A stretch of DNA of 64,000 nt from Oligoflexia bacterium. Its GTDB lineage: Bacteria; Bdellovibrionota; Bacteriovoracia; Bacteriovoracales; Bacteriovoracaceae. The stretch is from the NCBI GenBank assembly GCA_015231955.1, contig JADGAN010000018.1:29037-93036 (forward strand), in the 5' to 3' direction. The notes below the pieces were generated by a model. That model searched no databases and was not told the origin of the DNA. It saw only the letters and a program-made list of their open reading frames with translations. Below are positions 36,711-46,408 of this stretch, piece after piece (position 1 is the first letter of the stretch; the number at the start of each line of letters is the position of its first letter). The position numbers were made by a program, and so were the translations under genes.

Positions 36711-39122
36711 TTGATAGATAGAAATAAATTTAATACGCTTTTTTATATGTCAAATTTGATTTTTATTTTCTTTTCATGCTTGATGTTTTTACTTGGATGT
36801 ATCAAGGTGCCGAGTGATCCGCAATCTGCTCGGACAAGGTTCACCTCTAATGTTCATAACTCCTCTTCACTCGCAATTAATTCTGCAACTCCCATAGCGT
36901 ATAATCTTTATTACAATGGGGATCAGGGTGTTGAATACACGATTAATCTATCTTATAGCGATCCACTCGGACGTTCACCTGGTGGTTGCCTCATTAGTGA
37001 TTTAAACAATATTACAGTTGTAAGGAATTGCCTTTGCACTGGTAGTGGATGTTTAGTTGCCATTACTACTGATAACGATTTTGTGGGAGAGGCCTCTTTC
37101 TCCTATGAGCTGCTCTCTGCAAGCACTGGAGCAGTTTACTCCAACAAGGCCACAGTCACTATTGTCGTTGCAGAGGTGGATGATACTCCTACAGCAGACG
37201 GAACGGTAATTCCTGTAGGCATGCTAGAGGATGTGGCAACAGAAATCATCTTAAGTTATCGCGATCAAAATGGTGATAAGGCGGTGGGGTGCAAGGCCTA
37301 CTATAGTGAAGAGTTGCGCGAGATCAAAGGGTGTAGTTGCAGTAGCAGTACTGGCCTTTGTAGTGTCACCATGATCAATAGTACGCCCAACTACAATGGA
37401 CTAGCAGCACTCACCTACCAAGTAAGAACTAACACCCTCATTGCTGCTCCAACGGGAGTAATTACCATCTACATCACTCCAGTAGATGATCCACCCATGG
37501 CGTTTACTTATGCCACTCCTTCTGCACTGATAGAGAGTGAAACTCCGGTAGCAATTGTACTACTCTCCGCTGACGTGGATAGCTCTCCAGTTCCCGTGTG
37601 TACCGTTACGGAGATTGTTGGTGCGACTCCTTCAAGTGATTGTTACTGCACGCCTACTGATGGCAACTCCTCTTGTAAAATGAATTTTTCCCTTGCCGAG
37701 GCCTCCTCCAATTTAAGTTATCTTTACCGACTGGTCGATACTACACCCTCAACTCCAAATTTTTCTCACTATCAAGCGATCTCTATTCCTATTACCAACA
37801 CGCTTGATCTTTGGGCCAAGATCGTGCCTACTCCCGATAGCTTCAAGGGAACGCCTGCTCCTCGCTCCAATTTAAGTGTCGCTTGTACCACCAATGCCCG
37901 CGGTGAGGAGATGTTGTGGTTTTATGGCGGTGATTACTCTGGGAATGGAGGAAATATTTTAGCAAACGACCTCTGGTCGTGGAGTGCTTCCAGCAAAAAA
38001 TTTGCCTTAAGCAAAGGCACACCCAATTCGGGTACTCCAGTGGTGGGGATAGCGAGCATTCCCGGATCGCGCAGTGGAGCGGCGATTGCAAGCGTGGGTG
38101 AAAATTTTTATATCTATGGAGGATACGGGTACGATTTTCTAGGCGATAGCATGAAGTATTTAAACGACTTGTGGAAGTACCAAGAGAGCAGTGGAGAGTG
38201 GAGTAGAGTTGCGGGCGAGCTGGTCTCGGGAGGCCTTGCCATCTATGATACGGAAAATAGTTTTTCCAGTGCGGCCCGTCCCGGCAGTCGTAGTTATGCA
38301 TCTATGGGCAGTAAGGGTGATGGCAGCGGACTTTGGCTCTATGGTGGTTATGGGTATGCAGGAACTCCTCCCGCAGGGAGTGCGAGTGGCACTCTTGCTG
38401 ATTTATGGTTGTATCGTACCAGCGATAACATGTGGGCCTACGTGCACGGTTCAAAAACCATCAACAACGGTGGCAGCTGCATCGGAATTAGTGCGGCCAC
38501 GCGAGGTACTCCTAGTAGTAGTATTTATCCTGGTGCCCGTTATAACGCTTCCGTGGCCGTCGAACCGACCAGCAATGCGCTTTGGATGTTTGGAGGAAAT
38601 GGATACGGTTGCAGTGATGCAGGCCCTGGGCGTTTTAACGACCTTTGGCGTTTTCATCCCGATGCCAGTAGTAGTGCGGCCGGGATCTGGTCGTATGAGA
38701 GTGGAACTCCCAATGCTAGTGATGTGGAGGGAGTGTATGGTACACGCTCCATCCCCTCCACCACCAACATTCCCGCTGCTCGCTATGGACACTCCATGTG
38801 GGGAGCGATCGACGCTGTAAGCGGCGATTATAGTCTTTATGTGTTTGGAGGATACGGAAGTGCAGGCGGGGTTTCAGGGTATTTGAACGATCTTTGGCGC
38901 TATAACACGCGCACGCGCGAGTGGACTTGGCTTGCTGGTAGTAGCAGCGTGGATAGCGCTGAGAGCAGCACCGGAAGTGGCATCTTTAGCAGTAGTAATA
39001 CTCCTAGAGGAAAAGCGTTTGGTGGATTTTGTTCGGGCAGCAGCAAAGGAAAATTTTGGATTTTCGGTGGCAGTGGTGTTGGTGGCATCGGCACCAACAA
39101 CGAGCTATGGAAGTTTGATTAA
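36711..39122 (+). CDS. Surface lipoprotein with Ig-like repeats and Kelch-like C-terminus
   Basis: The product is about 803 residues. Lipobox FLLGC is at residue 29 if the TTG at 36711 is the start; ATG 36747 is the alternative (lipobox Cys at residue 17). The TTG form has a better positively charged n-region, neither has a good ribosome site. Three Ig-like repeats of about 95 residues (LSYxD, CxC...C, NYNG, DDxP ends) fill residues 60-365. From about 370 on there are Kelch-like repeats (LWFYGG, YIYGGYGYD, YLNDLWRY). The next gene starts 19 bp after the stop, so it heads a three-gene operon. Likely role: binding to surfaces or glycans. Confidence 0.75.
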   Translation: MIDRNKFNTLFYMSNLIFIFFSCLMFLLGCIKVPSDPQSARTRFTSNVHNSSSLAINSATPIAYNLYYNGDQGVEYTINLSYSDPLGRSPGGCLISDLNNITVVRNCLCTGSGCLVAITTDNDFVGEASFSYELLSASTGAVYSNKATVTIVVAEVDDTPTADGTVIPVGMLEDVATEIILSYRDQNGDKAVGCKAYYSEELREIKGCSCSSSTGLCSVTMINSTPNYNGLAALTYQVRTNTLIAAPTGVITIYITPVDDPPMAFTYATPSALIESETPVAIVLLSADVDSSPVPVCTVTEIVGATPSSDCYCTPTDGNSSCKMNFSLAEASSNLSYLYRLVDTTPSTPNFSHYQAISIPITNTLDLWAKIVPTPDSFKGTPAPRSNLSVACTTNARGEEMLWFYGGDYSGNGGNILANDLWSWSASSKKFALSKGTPNSGTPVVGIASIPGSRSGAAIASVGENFYIYGGYGYDFLGDSMKYLNDLWKYQESSGEWSRVAGELVSGGLAIYDTENSFSSAARPGSRSYASMGSKGDGSGLWLYGGYGYAGTPPAGSASGTLADLWLYRTSDNMWAYVHGSKTINNGGSCIGISAATRGTPSSSIYPGARYNASVAVEPTSNALWMFGGNGYGCSDAGPGRFNDLWRFHPDASSSAAGIWSYESGTPNASDVEGVYGTRSIPSTTNIPAARYGHSMWGAIDAVSGDYSLYVFGGYGSAGGVSGYLNDLWRYNTRTREWTWLAGSSSVDSAESSTGSGIFSSSNTPRGKAFGGFCSGSSKGKFWIFGGSGVGGIGTNNELWKFD

Positions 39123-39141
39123 TGACGATGAGTGGAGAAGC

Positions 39142-42100
39142 ATGAGGCGCACCTTTTTGTTTGTGATCGCGATTATTGTTGTTAGTGGCTGCGTGGACAC
39201 CAGTGATAAGGCGAAGAAACCCACCTTTCCTCCTTCGAGCAAGGAGATCAGCACCTCCATTACCAATCCTACCTCTGGAGGCAGTTCCGCTACGGTAAGT
39301 TCGATCATTCCTCCCACCACCTACGATAGTACTGCCAGCATGCTAGAGGATTCACTCACCACCATCACACTTAGCTACAACCATCCAAACTCCGAGCTTG
39401 CAACTTCCTGCCGAGCGGGAAAGGGGCAAAAGCTCTCCATCATCACTGCTTGCAGCTGCTTTTATGGAGTGTGCAGTGTGGAGGTGTTATCCCAAAAGGA
39501 TTATTTTGGAAGCGCCTCCTTAGAGTATACCGTTACTGGTGCCAGCGGATACTCTTCCAATGAGTCCACTGTAGCGGTTACCGTCTATGCTGTTGACGAT
39601 GCTCCAGAGGCGGAGGATCTCTCTACACAAAGGTTGATTGTGGGCACACCGGCCTCGATTGCACTCCCTTACTATGACATTGAAGATGATATTGCTGATA
39701 GTTGCACCATCACCTCCCTCGATAAAATTACCATCAGCACTCCTTGTGCGTGTTCGCCCTTAAGTTGTTCGGTGGGGGTAATCGGCAGTGAGGGCGCTAC
39801 TGGTGATGGTGCTCTTGCTTATACGGTTACTGCTGCTGGTGCCATTTCCAATGAGGGGCGTGTGCCTTTACTCATTTTGCCTGCAGGACAGGGAAGTGAT
39901 CGTCCTCCAGTGGTGAATAATATGCAGATTACGGGAGTGAGCGAAGATGTGCCCTCAACAGTTTATCTTAAATATTACGATCCCGATGGTGATCTGGCGC
40001 TTGGATATTTGGTGACTCCTGCGAGCACTCTTTATGTTACTCCTGCCGCTTGCAGTGGTGGCGTTTGTTCACTGGATATTGTCAACAGCACTCCTAACTA
40101 TAATGGCAGCAGTCACTTTAGCTTTAACATTGCTACACAGTCGCTGTTAGCAACACCAGCAGCAGTGGCCACCGTTATCTTTAATGCTGTTGACGATGCT
40201 CCTATCACCTACCCCTTTGCAGTTACTCCACAAGCAAATCCCGGGGATATTGTGACCGTATTACTCTCTCCCAACATTGCACCGACCGCCTACAGTGATC
40301 TTGAAGGCGATAAGGCCACTACCTGTTATGTTTATAACCTTGCAAGTATCACCTCCGTCGCCACTCCTTGTGTTTGCAATAGTGGCAGTGGTGAGTGTAG
40401 TGCCGGAGTAAGAGTGAATAATGATCCCACTCCGCCCGTCTCCTTTATGTTTAAAGTGGTAACTGGCAGTGGACAAATCTCTAACTCCTCGCTAGTCACA
40501 CTCAATGTGGCATTACTGGATGATCCCCCTGTTGCTTACAATTTTAGCACCACCATTAATGAAGATGCACTCTCTGTAGTAAAACTCTCCTACAGCGACC
40601 CCGACGGGGTGGCCACCGCTTGTTATGTCACTCCTTCAGATGGGCTGTTTGCCTCTCCTTGCGCCTGCACGCCTGCGACCACTCACTATAACAACTGTTA
40701 TGTCCCGGTGATCAGCTCCACCGCCAATAGTACATCTACACAATCTTTGCATTTTTACATGCTCTCAGGAACTGCCACTGCCGATGCTTATGCCACGGTT
40801 GCCATAAGTGGGGTCGATGATCGTCCCATCGTGACTGGAACGGTTGCCCCTATTACGCTTTTGGAAGATGTTGCTACCACCATCACTATCGCCAAGGATG
40901 TAGGGTACACTGATATCGATGGTGATCGTGCTAACCTTTGCCGTATTAGTAATATGGTGAATGTGAGCAAGGTGAGTGATTGTATCTGCAACTCTCTTGG
41001 CAATTGTAACGTAACCTTCATCACCTCTCCAGAGCATACCGTAGGAACTGCAATCTTTTCTTATAACGTAAGCACCTCGATAAGTAGTGTGTGGGCCACG
41101 CCAACCCAGGCGGTGCTCTTTATTACTCCGATAGCAGATCCGCTGCAACCGTTAAGTTTTAGGGCCTCTCCCGTGTATGAGGATGCGCACTCCAGCCCTA
41201 TCGCTATCAATAAGGATGTTCATTACATAAGTCCCGAGGGGATTAAGGCGATTTCTTGCCAGGCCCATAGCTTTGTGCATTCGGCGATTGCAACTCCTTG
41301 TTCTTGTAATGGTGCCGGGAATTGCTCCTTCTCTTTTTGGGCCACCGCTGCCCCCACCGCTGCCAGCAAAGGGCAGATCTCCTATACGCTGACCGATGCG
41401 AGTCTTGTGGTCTCTTCACCGGCGACGATCGCCTTTTCCATCATAGGTCTAAACGATGCCCCGGTCGCACTAGGAACAGTTGCACCGTATACGATTCAGG
41501 AGAATCAAATTTCGACTTTCAAAATTTACTATCGCGATGAAGATAGCTCTGCTGCCAGCAGTTGTGCGGTTACTCCCAGTGCAGAGCTTGCTGTGGCCGA
41601 TTCTTGTAGCTGCTCTTCACAGGGCAGTTACTGCGAGGTGGACTTGATTACTACTACTCCTAATGCTTACGGAACTGCAATTTTTTCTTATGCGGTAAAG
41701 GATGATGTGCTATGGTCGGTGCCTACTGGCAATGTTCCTCTCTATATCACTCCGATTGATAATGCTCCTACTGCCTATCCTTATGTGACCCCTTCAGTAA
41801 TTTATGAAGATGCTACGCCAACACCATTTGTGCTTTTGTGGACCGATCCCGATAGCTCTCCTCCCGCCCTTTGTAGTGTCAGCAATATTGTGAATGCAAC
41901 TCCGAGTGGAGCTTGTGGTTGTACCCCTGCCGATGGTGCTAATGCTTGTAGGATTAAACTGCATTTTGGAGAGAACTTTTCGGGGAATGCAAGTTTTGAT
42001 TATGTGGTGGTGGATACCACCGCCAATCCCGATAAAACTTCTGCGCTCACAAGTGTATCCATTAAAGTTGTCGACACCTTCGATCGCTGGATTCCCAAGA

Positions 42101-43419
42101 CTGGCAATGTAGATGTTTCACTGCCTTTCCCTGATGATGTTCCTAGTGGTCGCTACCTTGCGGGCATGGCCTGCAGTGGGAGTGGCAGTAGTACCAAGGT
42201 TAAAATTTTTGGTGGACTAAACAGTGTTGCCGGCGTCTTAGCAGACGATTGGGTTTACTCTTTTAGCACTAAAACTTGGGATCATGTGATGGGGACACCT
42301 AATGTTGCAAAAACTTCAACCTTGCCACCGACACCAGACATCTGTGTGCAACCCAATGCTCGCTATGGACACTCCATGCACACTGATCGTAATGGACACT
42401 ACTGGATGTTTGGCGGCCAAGGTTACTACTATGGAGATGGCCAATTTAACTATATGAATGAAGTGTGGAAGTACGATAAGTACAGCGCCTGCTGGAAATG
42501 GATGAGAGGGGATACCACTCCCGCTCCCTATGGAACCTACCCTGCGTTGACCAGTTACTCCGCTGTATCGATGCCGGGAGGACGCGCTTATTCCAGCATG
42601 GCCCTCGATAGCAATGGGCGCTTTTGGGTCTTTGGGGGGAGTGGTTACAGTGCTACACCGGCAACCAGTGCGGCCCATTTGAACGATCTTTGGAGTTACG
42701 ATCCCAACCAATGGACCTACGGTGTCTGGCGCTGGCATGGCGGCTCTCGTGCGGGCGATGTAACCGGCATGTGTACTCCCAATGCCGCCGCAACTCCTGA
42801 TAGCAATTTTTATCCTGGAGGTCGGAGGGCCCATGGCATGGTAATCGAGCCCACCAGCAATGCTGTTTGGGTCTTTGGTGGTGAAGGCCTTGATTGTAGT
42901 GGCACTGCCACCCCAGAGAATATGTTAAACGATGTGTGGAGGTATTTGCCAAATAGTACACCGACTGCCAGCACTTGGGCCTGGTTTGCGACTACACCGA
43001 ATGTCTCCAATCTTGCCGGTGTCTATGGCACCCCTGGCACTCCAGGGACTGGATACCCGGGAGCGCGCTATGGAATGGGCATGTGGGGCAGCTTCGATGG
43101 AAAGAGCGGTGTCTACTACCTCTACATTCATGGAGGGTATGGTAAGGATTCGGCGGGAAATGTGGGTTACCTTAGCGACCATTGGCGCTTTAATACACTA
43201 ACTCGAGAGTGGACGTGGATTGGTGGAAACTATTTACGAAACTTGGTGGGTAGTCAGGCCACCCCGGAGGCCTCATGGAATGCCCATATCCCTGGAGCGC
43301 GAATGTTTCACGGCTCATGTAGTGATGAGCTTTACAAAAAGCTCATCTTTGGCGGTTTCGGGTACGGTACGCCTGGTTCGGGCATTGGTAATCTTAATGA
43401 GATATGGGTGTTGGAGTAG
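39142..43419 (+). CDS. Giant surface lipoprotein (1425 aa) with Ig-like repeats and Kelch-like C-terminus
   Basis: ATG 39142 has ggag 6 bp ahead and gives MRRTFLFVIAIIVVSGC, a classic lipobox. The longer frame from 38932 runs over the previous gene and is rejected. About nine or ten Ig-like repeats of some 95 residues, with the same Cys pattern (CSC...C) as the 36711 gene, fill residues 50-970. Kelch-like blades (YWMFGGQGYYYG, FWVFGGSGY, VWVFGGEG, YIHGGYG) fill about 980-1425. The gene is a lengthened paralogue of 36711, formed by repeat gain. The barrel gene follows after 4 bp. Confidence 0.82.
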   Translation: MRRTFLFVIAIIVVSGCVDTSDKAKKPTFPPSSKEISTSITNPTSGGSSATVSSIIPPTTYDSTASMLEDSLTTITLSYNHPNSELATSCRAGKGQKLSIITACSCFYGVCSVEVLSQKDYFGSASLEYTVTGASGYSSNESTVAVTVYAVDDAPEAEDLSTQRLIVGTPASIALPYYDIEDDIADSCTITSLDKITISTPCACSPLSCSVGVIGSEGATGDGALAYTVTAAGAISNEGRVPLLILPAGQGSDRPPVVNNMQITGVSEDVPSTVYLKYYDPDGDLALGYLVTPASTLYVTPAACSGGVCSLDIVNSTPNYNGSSHFSFNIATQSLLATPAAVATVIFNAVDDAPITYPFAVTPQANPGDIVTVLLSPNIAPTAYSDLEGDKATTCYVYNLASITSVATPCVCNSGSGECSAGVRVNNDPTPPVSFMFKVVTGSGQISNSSLVTLNVALLDDPPVAYNFSTTINEDALSVVKLSYSDPDGVATACYVTPSDGLFASPCACTPATTHYNNCYVPVISSTANSTSTQSLHFYMLSGTATADAYATVAISGVDDRPIVTGTVAPITLLEDVATTITIAKDVGYTDIDGDRANLCRISNMVNVSKVSDCICNSLGNCNVTFITSPEHTVGTAIFSYNVSTSISSVWATPTQAVLFITPIADPLQPLSFRASPVYEDAHSSPIAINKDVHYISPEGIKAISCQAHSFVHSAIATPCSCNGAGNCSFSFWATAAPTAASKGQISYTLTDASLVVSSPATIAFSIIGLNDAPVALGTVAPYTIQENQISTFKIYYRDEDSSAASSCAVTPSAELAVADSCSCSSQGSYCEVDLITTTPNAYGTAIFSYAVKDDVLWSVPTGNVPLYITPIDNAPTAYPYVTPSVIYEDATPTPFVLLWTDPDSSPPALCSVSNIVNATPSGACGCTPADGANACRIKLHFGENFSGNASFDYVVVDTTANPDKTSALTSVSIKVVDTFDRWIPKTGNVDVSLPFPDDVPSGRYLAGMACSGSGSSTKVKIFGGLNSVAGVLADDWVYSFSTKTWDHVMGTPNVAKTSTLPPTPDICVQPNARYGHSMHTDRNGHYWMFGGQGYYYGDGQFNYMNEVWKYDKYSACWKWMRGDTTPAPYGTYPALTSYSAVSMPGGRAYSSMALDSNGRFWVFGGSGYSATPATSAAHLNDLWSYDPNQWTYGVWRWHGGSRAGDVTGMCTPNAAATPDSNFYPGGRRAHGMVIEPTSNAVWVFGGEGLDCSGTATPENMLNDVWRYLPNSTPTASTWAWFATTPNVSNLAGVYGTPGTPGTGYPGARYGMGMWGSFDGKSGVYYLYIHGGYGKDSAGNVGYLSDHWRFNTLTREWTWIGGNYLRNLVGSQATPEASWNAHIPGARMFHGSCSDELYKKLIFGGFGYGTPGSGIGNLNEIWVLE

Positions 43420-43423
43420 GCAG

Positions 43424-44380
43424 ATGCAAGCAAGAAAGTTATCACTCTTAGTGGTGATGGTAGTGGTTGTGATGGTAATGGTTGCGGCCATGACAAGTGT
43501 CCATGCCTATACCCTAACCACGGTGCTGGGAGTATCACGTGATGAGAAAAGCTTTTACGTAAAATTGGGACAAAACCAAGGGATTGAAGAGGAGGGCATC
43601 GAGGCCACCTTTACCAATGATAATGTGAGTGTAGTGGCACGTGCAATGAAAGTTTCGGAAAACTATTCGCAGTGGCGCCTCTTGGAACCGAGTGCAAAGT
43701 TTCCTTTTAAGAAGGATCAGATGATCATTTTCAACTTTGCACTGGAGAAGGTGTGGATGTTTGATCCCGAAAACTATTCTGCTTATGTGGCAGGCCTAGA
43801 GGCGGTAGAGGCGCAAAGGCGTGCGCAGGAGCTTAGTGGGCTTCGTGAAACTTATCGCCACATGGCCTCTGTGCGTAGCTTTTGGGAGCGCGATATCTCA
43901 ACCTCCATCTCTGAGGCGAAGTCGCAAGAGATCACTTCGCGCGAGGGCACCGACTTAGAGCTGCTCTACCACCGCTCCCTTGGCGGCGGTTTTTATCTCG
44001 GTCCCGGCTTTCGCTATCAAACGGTGATCACCCGTTCAGCGGCGATTGATGTACCTTCAACAAGATATTTTTTGTTGCTCTCTTTTAAATACTTCTTTGT
44101 CCCGGCACCGGCGATGGAAAACCTCTTCCTTTCGCTTGGCAGCTATTACGGCATCGGACTTTCACGCACACGACTGGTGAGCGAAGCGACCACGGGAGTG
44201 GGCCAGATTTTTCCCGTGGCCAATATTGGTCTTGAGTATTACATCCGCGGTGGTTGGGGCGTTCACATCGAGGGTGGGTATGAAGCGCTTTCGTTACGTG
44301 AGCGCTTTAACGATGGAGAGGTTCAAGACACCAGCGAAATTAGCTATCGCTTCGGCGCCGGCCTTAGCATCTTTTTTTGA
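43424..44380 (+). CDS. Outer-membrane beta-barrel protein with N-terminal helper domain
   Basis: ATG 43424 lies 4 bp after the stop of the Kelch lipoprotein gene (ggagtagg ahead), indicating coupled translation; the longer frame from 43220 is inside the previous gene. A signal peptide is seen (LVVMVVVVMVMVAAMTSVHA). Residues 25-115 form a small beta domain (GVSRDEKSFYVKLGQNQGIEEEG), a coiled helix follows, and from about 160 the sequence alternates as barrel strands ending in FGAGLSIFF. It may anchor or export the two lipoproteins before it; that is inferred from gene order. Confidence 0.75.
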   Translation: MQARKLSLLVVMVVVVMVMVAAMTSVHAYTLTTVLGVSRDEKSFYVKLGQNQGIEEEGIEATFTNDNVSVVARAMKVSENYSQWRLLEPSAKFPFKKDQMIIFNFALEKVWMFDPENYSAYVAGLEAVEAQRRAQELSGLRETYRHMASVRSFWERDISTSISEAKSQEITSREGTDLELLYHRSLGGGFYLGPGFRYQTVITRSAAIDVPSTRYFLLLSFKYFFVPAPAMENLFLSLGSYYGIGLSRTRLVSEATTGVGQIFPVANIGLEYYIRGGWGVHIEGGYEALSLRERFNDGEVQDTSEISYRFGAGLSIFF

Positions 44381-44488
44381 TTGATTATCCCCCTTTCACT
44401 TAAAAATTTTCTAAATACTACCGATACAGATCTATTCATCATCAACATATTATCTCCCTTGCAATAAAAAACATTGAGAGGTTGAACG

Positions 44489-45856
44489 ATGTTCAAAAAA
44501 ACAACTCAAACGCTATCCAAGTCTCTTCTATTCACGATACTCTCTCTCTTTTCTTGTTCTATCTATGAAGTAGCAGTAGGTGGCACTGACACATATAGGG
44601 CAAGCAGCAAGGAAGCTATGGGCTTCATGGGAGCACATACAACGAAGACAGCAGGATCTGTAGAGGGTTTTTTAAGTATTCTGGAAGAACAAAATGAGAA
44701 GCCATATCCCAGAATATTCGAAAACTGTAATGCTTTCTCCTCTGAACAAGCTTCCTTTAAAGCAAAAAGCTTTGAAGAGGAAATCCTCTCTCCCGATCTT
44801 GGAAAGTGTATCACAAAGGAATACAAGGAAAAGTGTTTAAGTGCTCATAATGCTATCATCCTGACAAAAGGAGAAGAAGGGAGAATAAAAACACCAACTG
44901 TTTATTCCTATCATACAATTTTCCAGACAAGCGAATGCAGGCCTTATCTCCTAGAGGGCATCAATCCTGATCAAATCCCATCCAATAAACTTCCTGCACT
45001 ACTTAAAGATAAGTTTAGCAACTTCACATTTGTCAATACCAAAGGAGAGGCCAAGTCTTTAGGTCAAAATAACCTTTTGGATGATCTTATACTTAATAAC
45101 CAACCTCACACACTCGACCAAACACTGTGCTCCTTGTTATTATCGAAAAAGGATCCTTCCACTACTAAAGGAACTCATTTCGTCGGCAATGGTATGGAAA
45201 ATTACGACATTCTAGGGACAAGAAGGCCTATCGTTGAAAGCTGTTTTATACTTAAGGACAATTTCAATGGATTACAAAATGTAATCAAGTCTACTTTCTC
45301 CAGGTCGAAATACTCAATTTCAAAGGCCGTAAAAAGCTATCTCAAGATAGGTCAAAAACCTCAAGTAGATGATAATGATAAAAAACAACTTCTACGCCAA
45401 GCTATTCTTTCTTTAGGTTATATGAAATTTCAGTGTGAGAAATATGGAAGACAAAATATAAGCAACGAAAACAAGAATAATTGCATTAACATAGCGGGGC
45501 AACTCGATGAGATCAAACAAAAAGAAATTTGCTCAACTACAGTTGGTAAAGGAATCATCATCTCAGCTTTGCAACAACAGTTGCACAAATACATCGAGGA
45601 AGCGGATCCCGACGACGAATCAGTACAAAATCAAGTGATGCAAAACATGCTAAAGGCTTCACCTAGTACCATTGATAGTATGCTCAACAATCCTGGTAGG
45701 ATACAATTTTTCTTCGAAAATTCCCCCTTACTCAAAAAAGATATCAATAGAATGCTTCCTCATGAATTACAAAATTTCCTTTGCGACATTCAGAAAAGCA
45801 AAAATCAGAAAAATCAGAAAAATCAGCATTCAGCATCAGATGGCCACGGCCACTAG
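44489..45856 (+). CDS. Secreted protein of unknown function
   Basis: The 455-residue product has gagagg ahead of its ATG and a signal peptide-like N-terminus (LLFTILSLFSC, so it could be a lipoprotein with Cys about 23). The mature part has ten or so Cys residues and is mostly helical in its second half. The C-terminus contains NQKNQKNQH from a short 9-bp tandem repeat and ends His-Gly-His. I recognise no domain. It starts a row of exported proteins. Confidence 0.55.
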   Translation: MFKKTTQTLSKSLLFTILSLFSCSIYEVAVGGTDTYRASSKEAMGFMGAHTTKTAGSVEGFLSILEEQNEKPYPRIFENCNAFSSEQASFKAKSFEEEILSPDLGKCITKEYKEKCLSAHNAIILTKGEEGRIKTPTVYSYHTIFQTSECRPYLLEGINPDQIPSNKLPALLKDKFSNFTFVNTKGEAKSLGQNNLLDDLILNNQPHTLDQTLCSLLLSKKDPSTTKGTHFVGNGMENYDILGTRRPIVESCFILKDNFNGLQNVIKSTFSRSKYSISKAVKSYLKIGQKPQVDDNDKKQLLRQAILSLGYMKFQCEKYGRQNISNENKNNCINIAGQLDEIKQKEICSTTVGKGIIISALQQQLHKYIEEADPDDESVQNQVMQNMLKASPSTIDSMLNNPGRIQFFFENSPLLKKDINRMLPHELQNFLCDIQKSKNQKNQKNQHSASDGHGH

Positions 45857-46408
45857 GGCATAAAAGATTTTATTCACCTGACACTATTGCGGGTGAAAGG
45901 ACAGTCTACTTATTGGCGATAAATCTCCAGCGGCATTGTCCTATGCCTATTTTCAAAGTCAATACACTAAACTTCTCATGCCTTTAAAAAATCCTGGTAT
46001 TCCGATTCATAACAACTTCCCACTTTCTTCAGGTTGAAGCACAGTATTATTTGATTTAACTCAGAGGGCTTATTGATATAATGACAGAATGACAGAGGGA
46101 CATCTAGTAGGCTCAGTATCTTTTTTTGTAGAGTGGAAAGAGTCGCTTTAAGTTAGGGTCAATAAAAAATACTCTAGCGGTAGCAAGTACTTAATATGCA
46201 TTAATTAGGCATTAATTTTTTTTAGCAACTTTTTTTAAATATCAATAGTGATATCGAAAAAAAACAGCAAGATCATTTCTTCTTAATAATGCAAGTTCAG
46301 CATTTGCTGGCGTTATTTTTGTTTTAAATAAGATTAACCTCAAAGTATTAAAATTCCGACAATGATTTAAAAAATTTTCCCAAGGATTTTCCCACAGGGA
46401 GTATCGTA
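45857..46408. other. Intergenic region, 552 bp, with a possible gene remnant
   Basis: The left part holds a protein-like remnant (see separate entry). The rest, 46040-46408, is A/T-rich with no gene that I can support; a promoter for the 46409 gene is likely there. Confidence 0.6.
45865..46037 (+). pseudogene. Possible frameshifted protein remnant
   Basis: Two frames join across one missing base near 45921 to give a protein-like reading: FYSPDTIAGERTVYLLAINL in the first frame, then ALSYAYFQSQYTKLLMPLKN and a stop at 46035 in the next. Neither half has a start or a ribosome site. I do not know the family. Confidence 0.35.

Noticed and set aside
38191..38820. 209-codon open frame on the plus strand overlapping the 36711 gene
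   Set aside because: It is in another frame of a gene with clear Kelch repeats; composition is Val/Met-rich as expected for a shadow.
38932..39141. Upstream extension of the 39142 lipoprotein gene
   Set aside because: It runs over the end of the preceding gene, while ATG 39142 has a ribosome site and gives a perfect lipobox.
27444..43419. A complete diversity-generating retroelement
   Set aside because: FGE-like target domains exist but no reverse transcriptase or template repeat is visible in the window.
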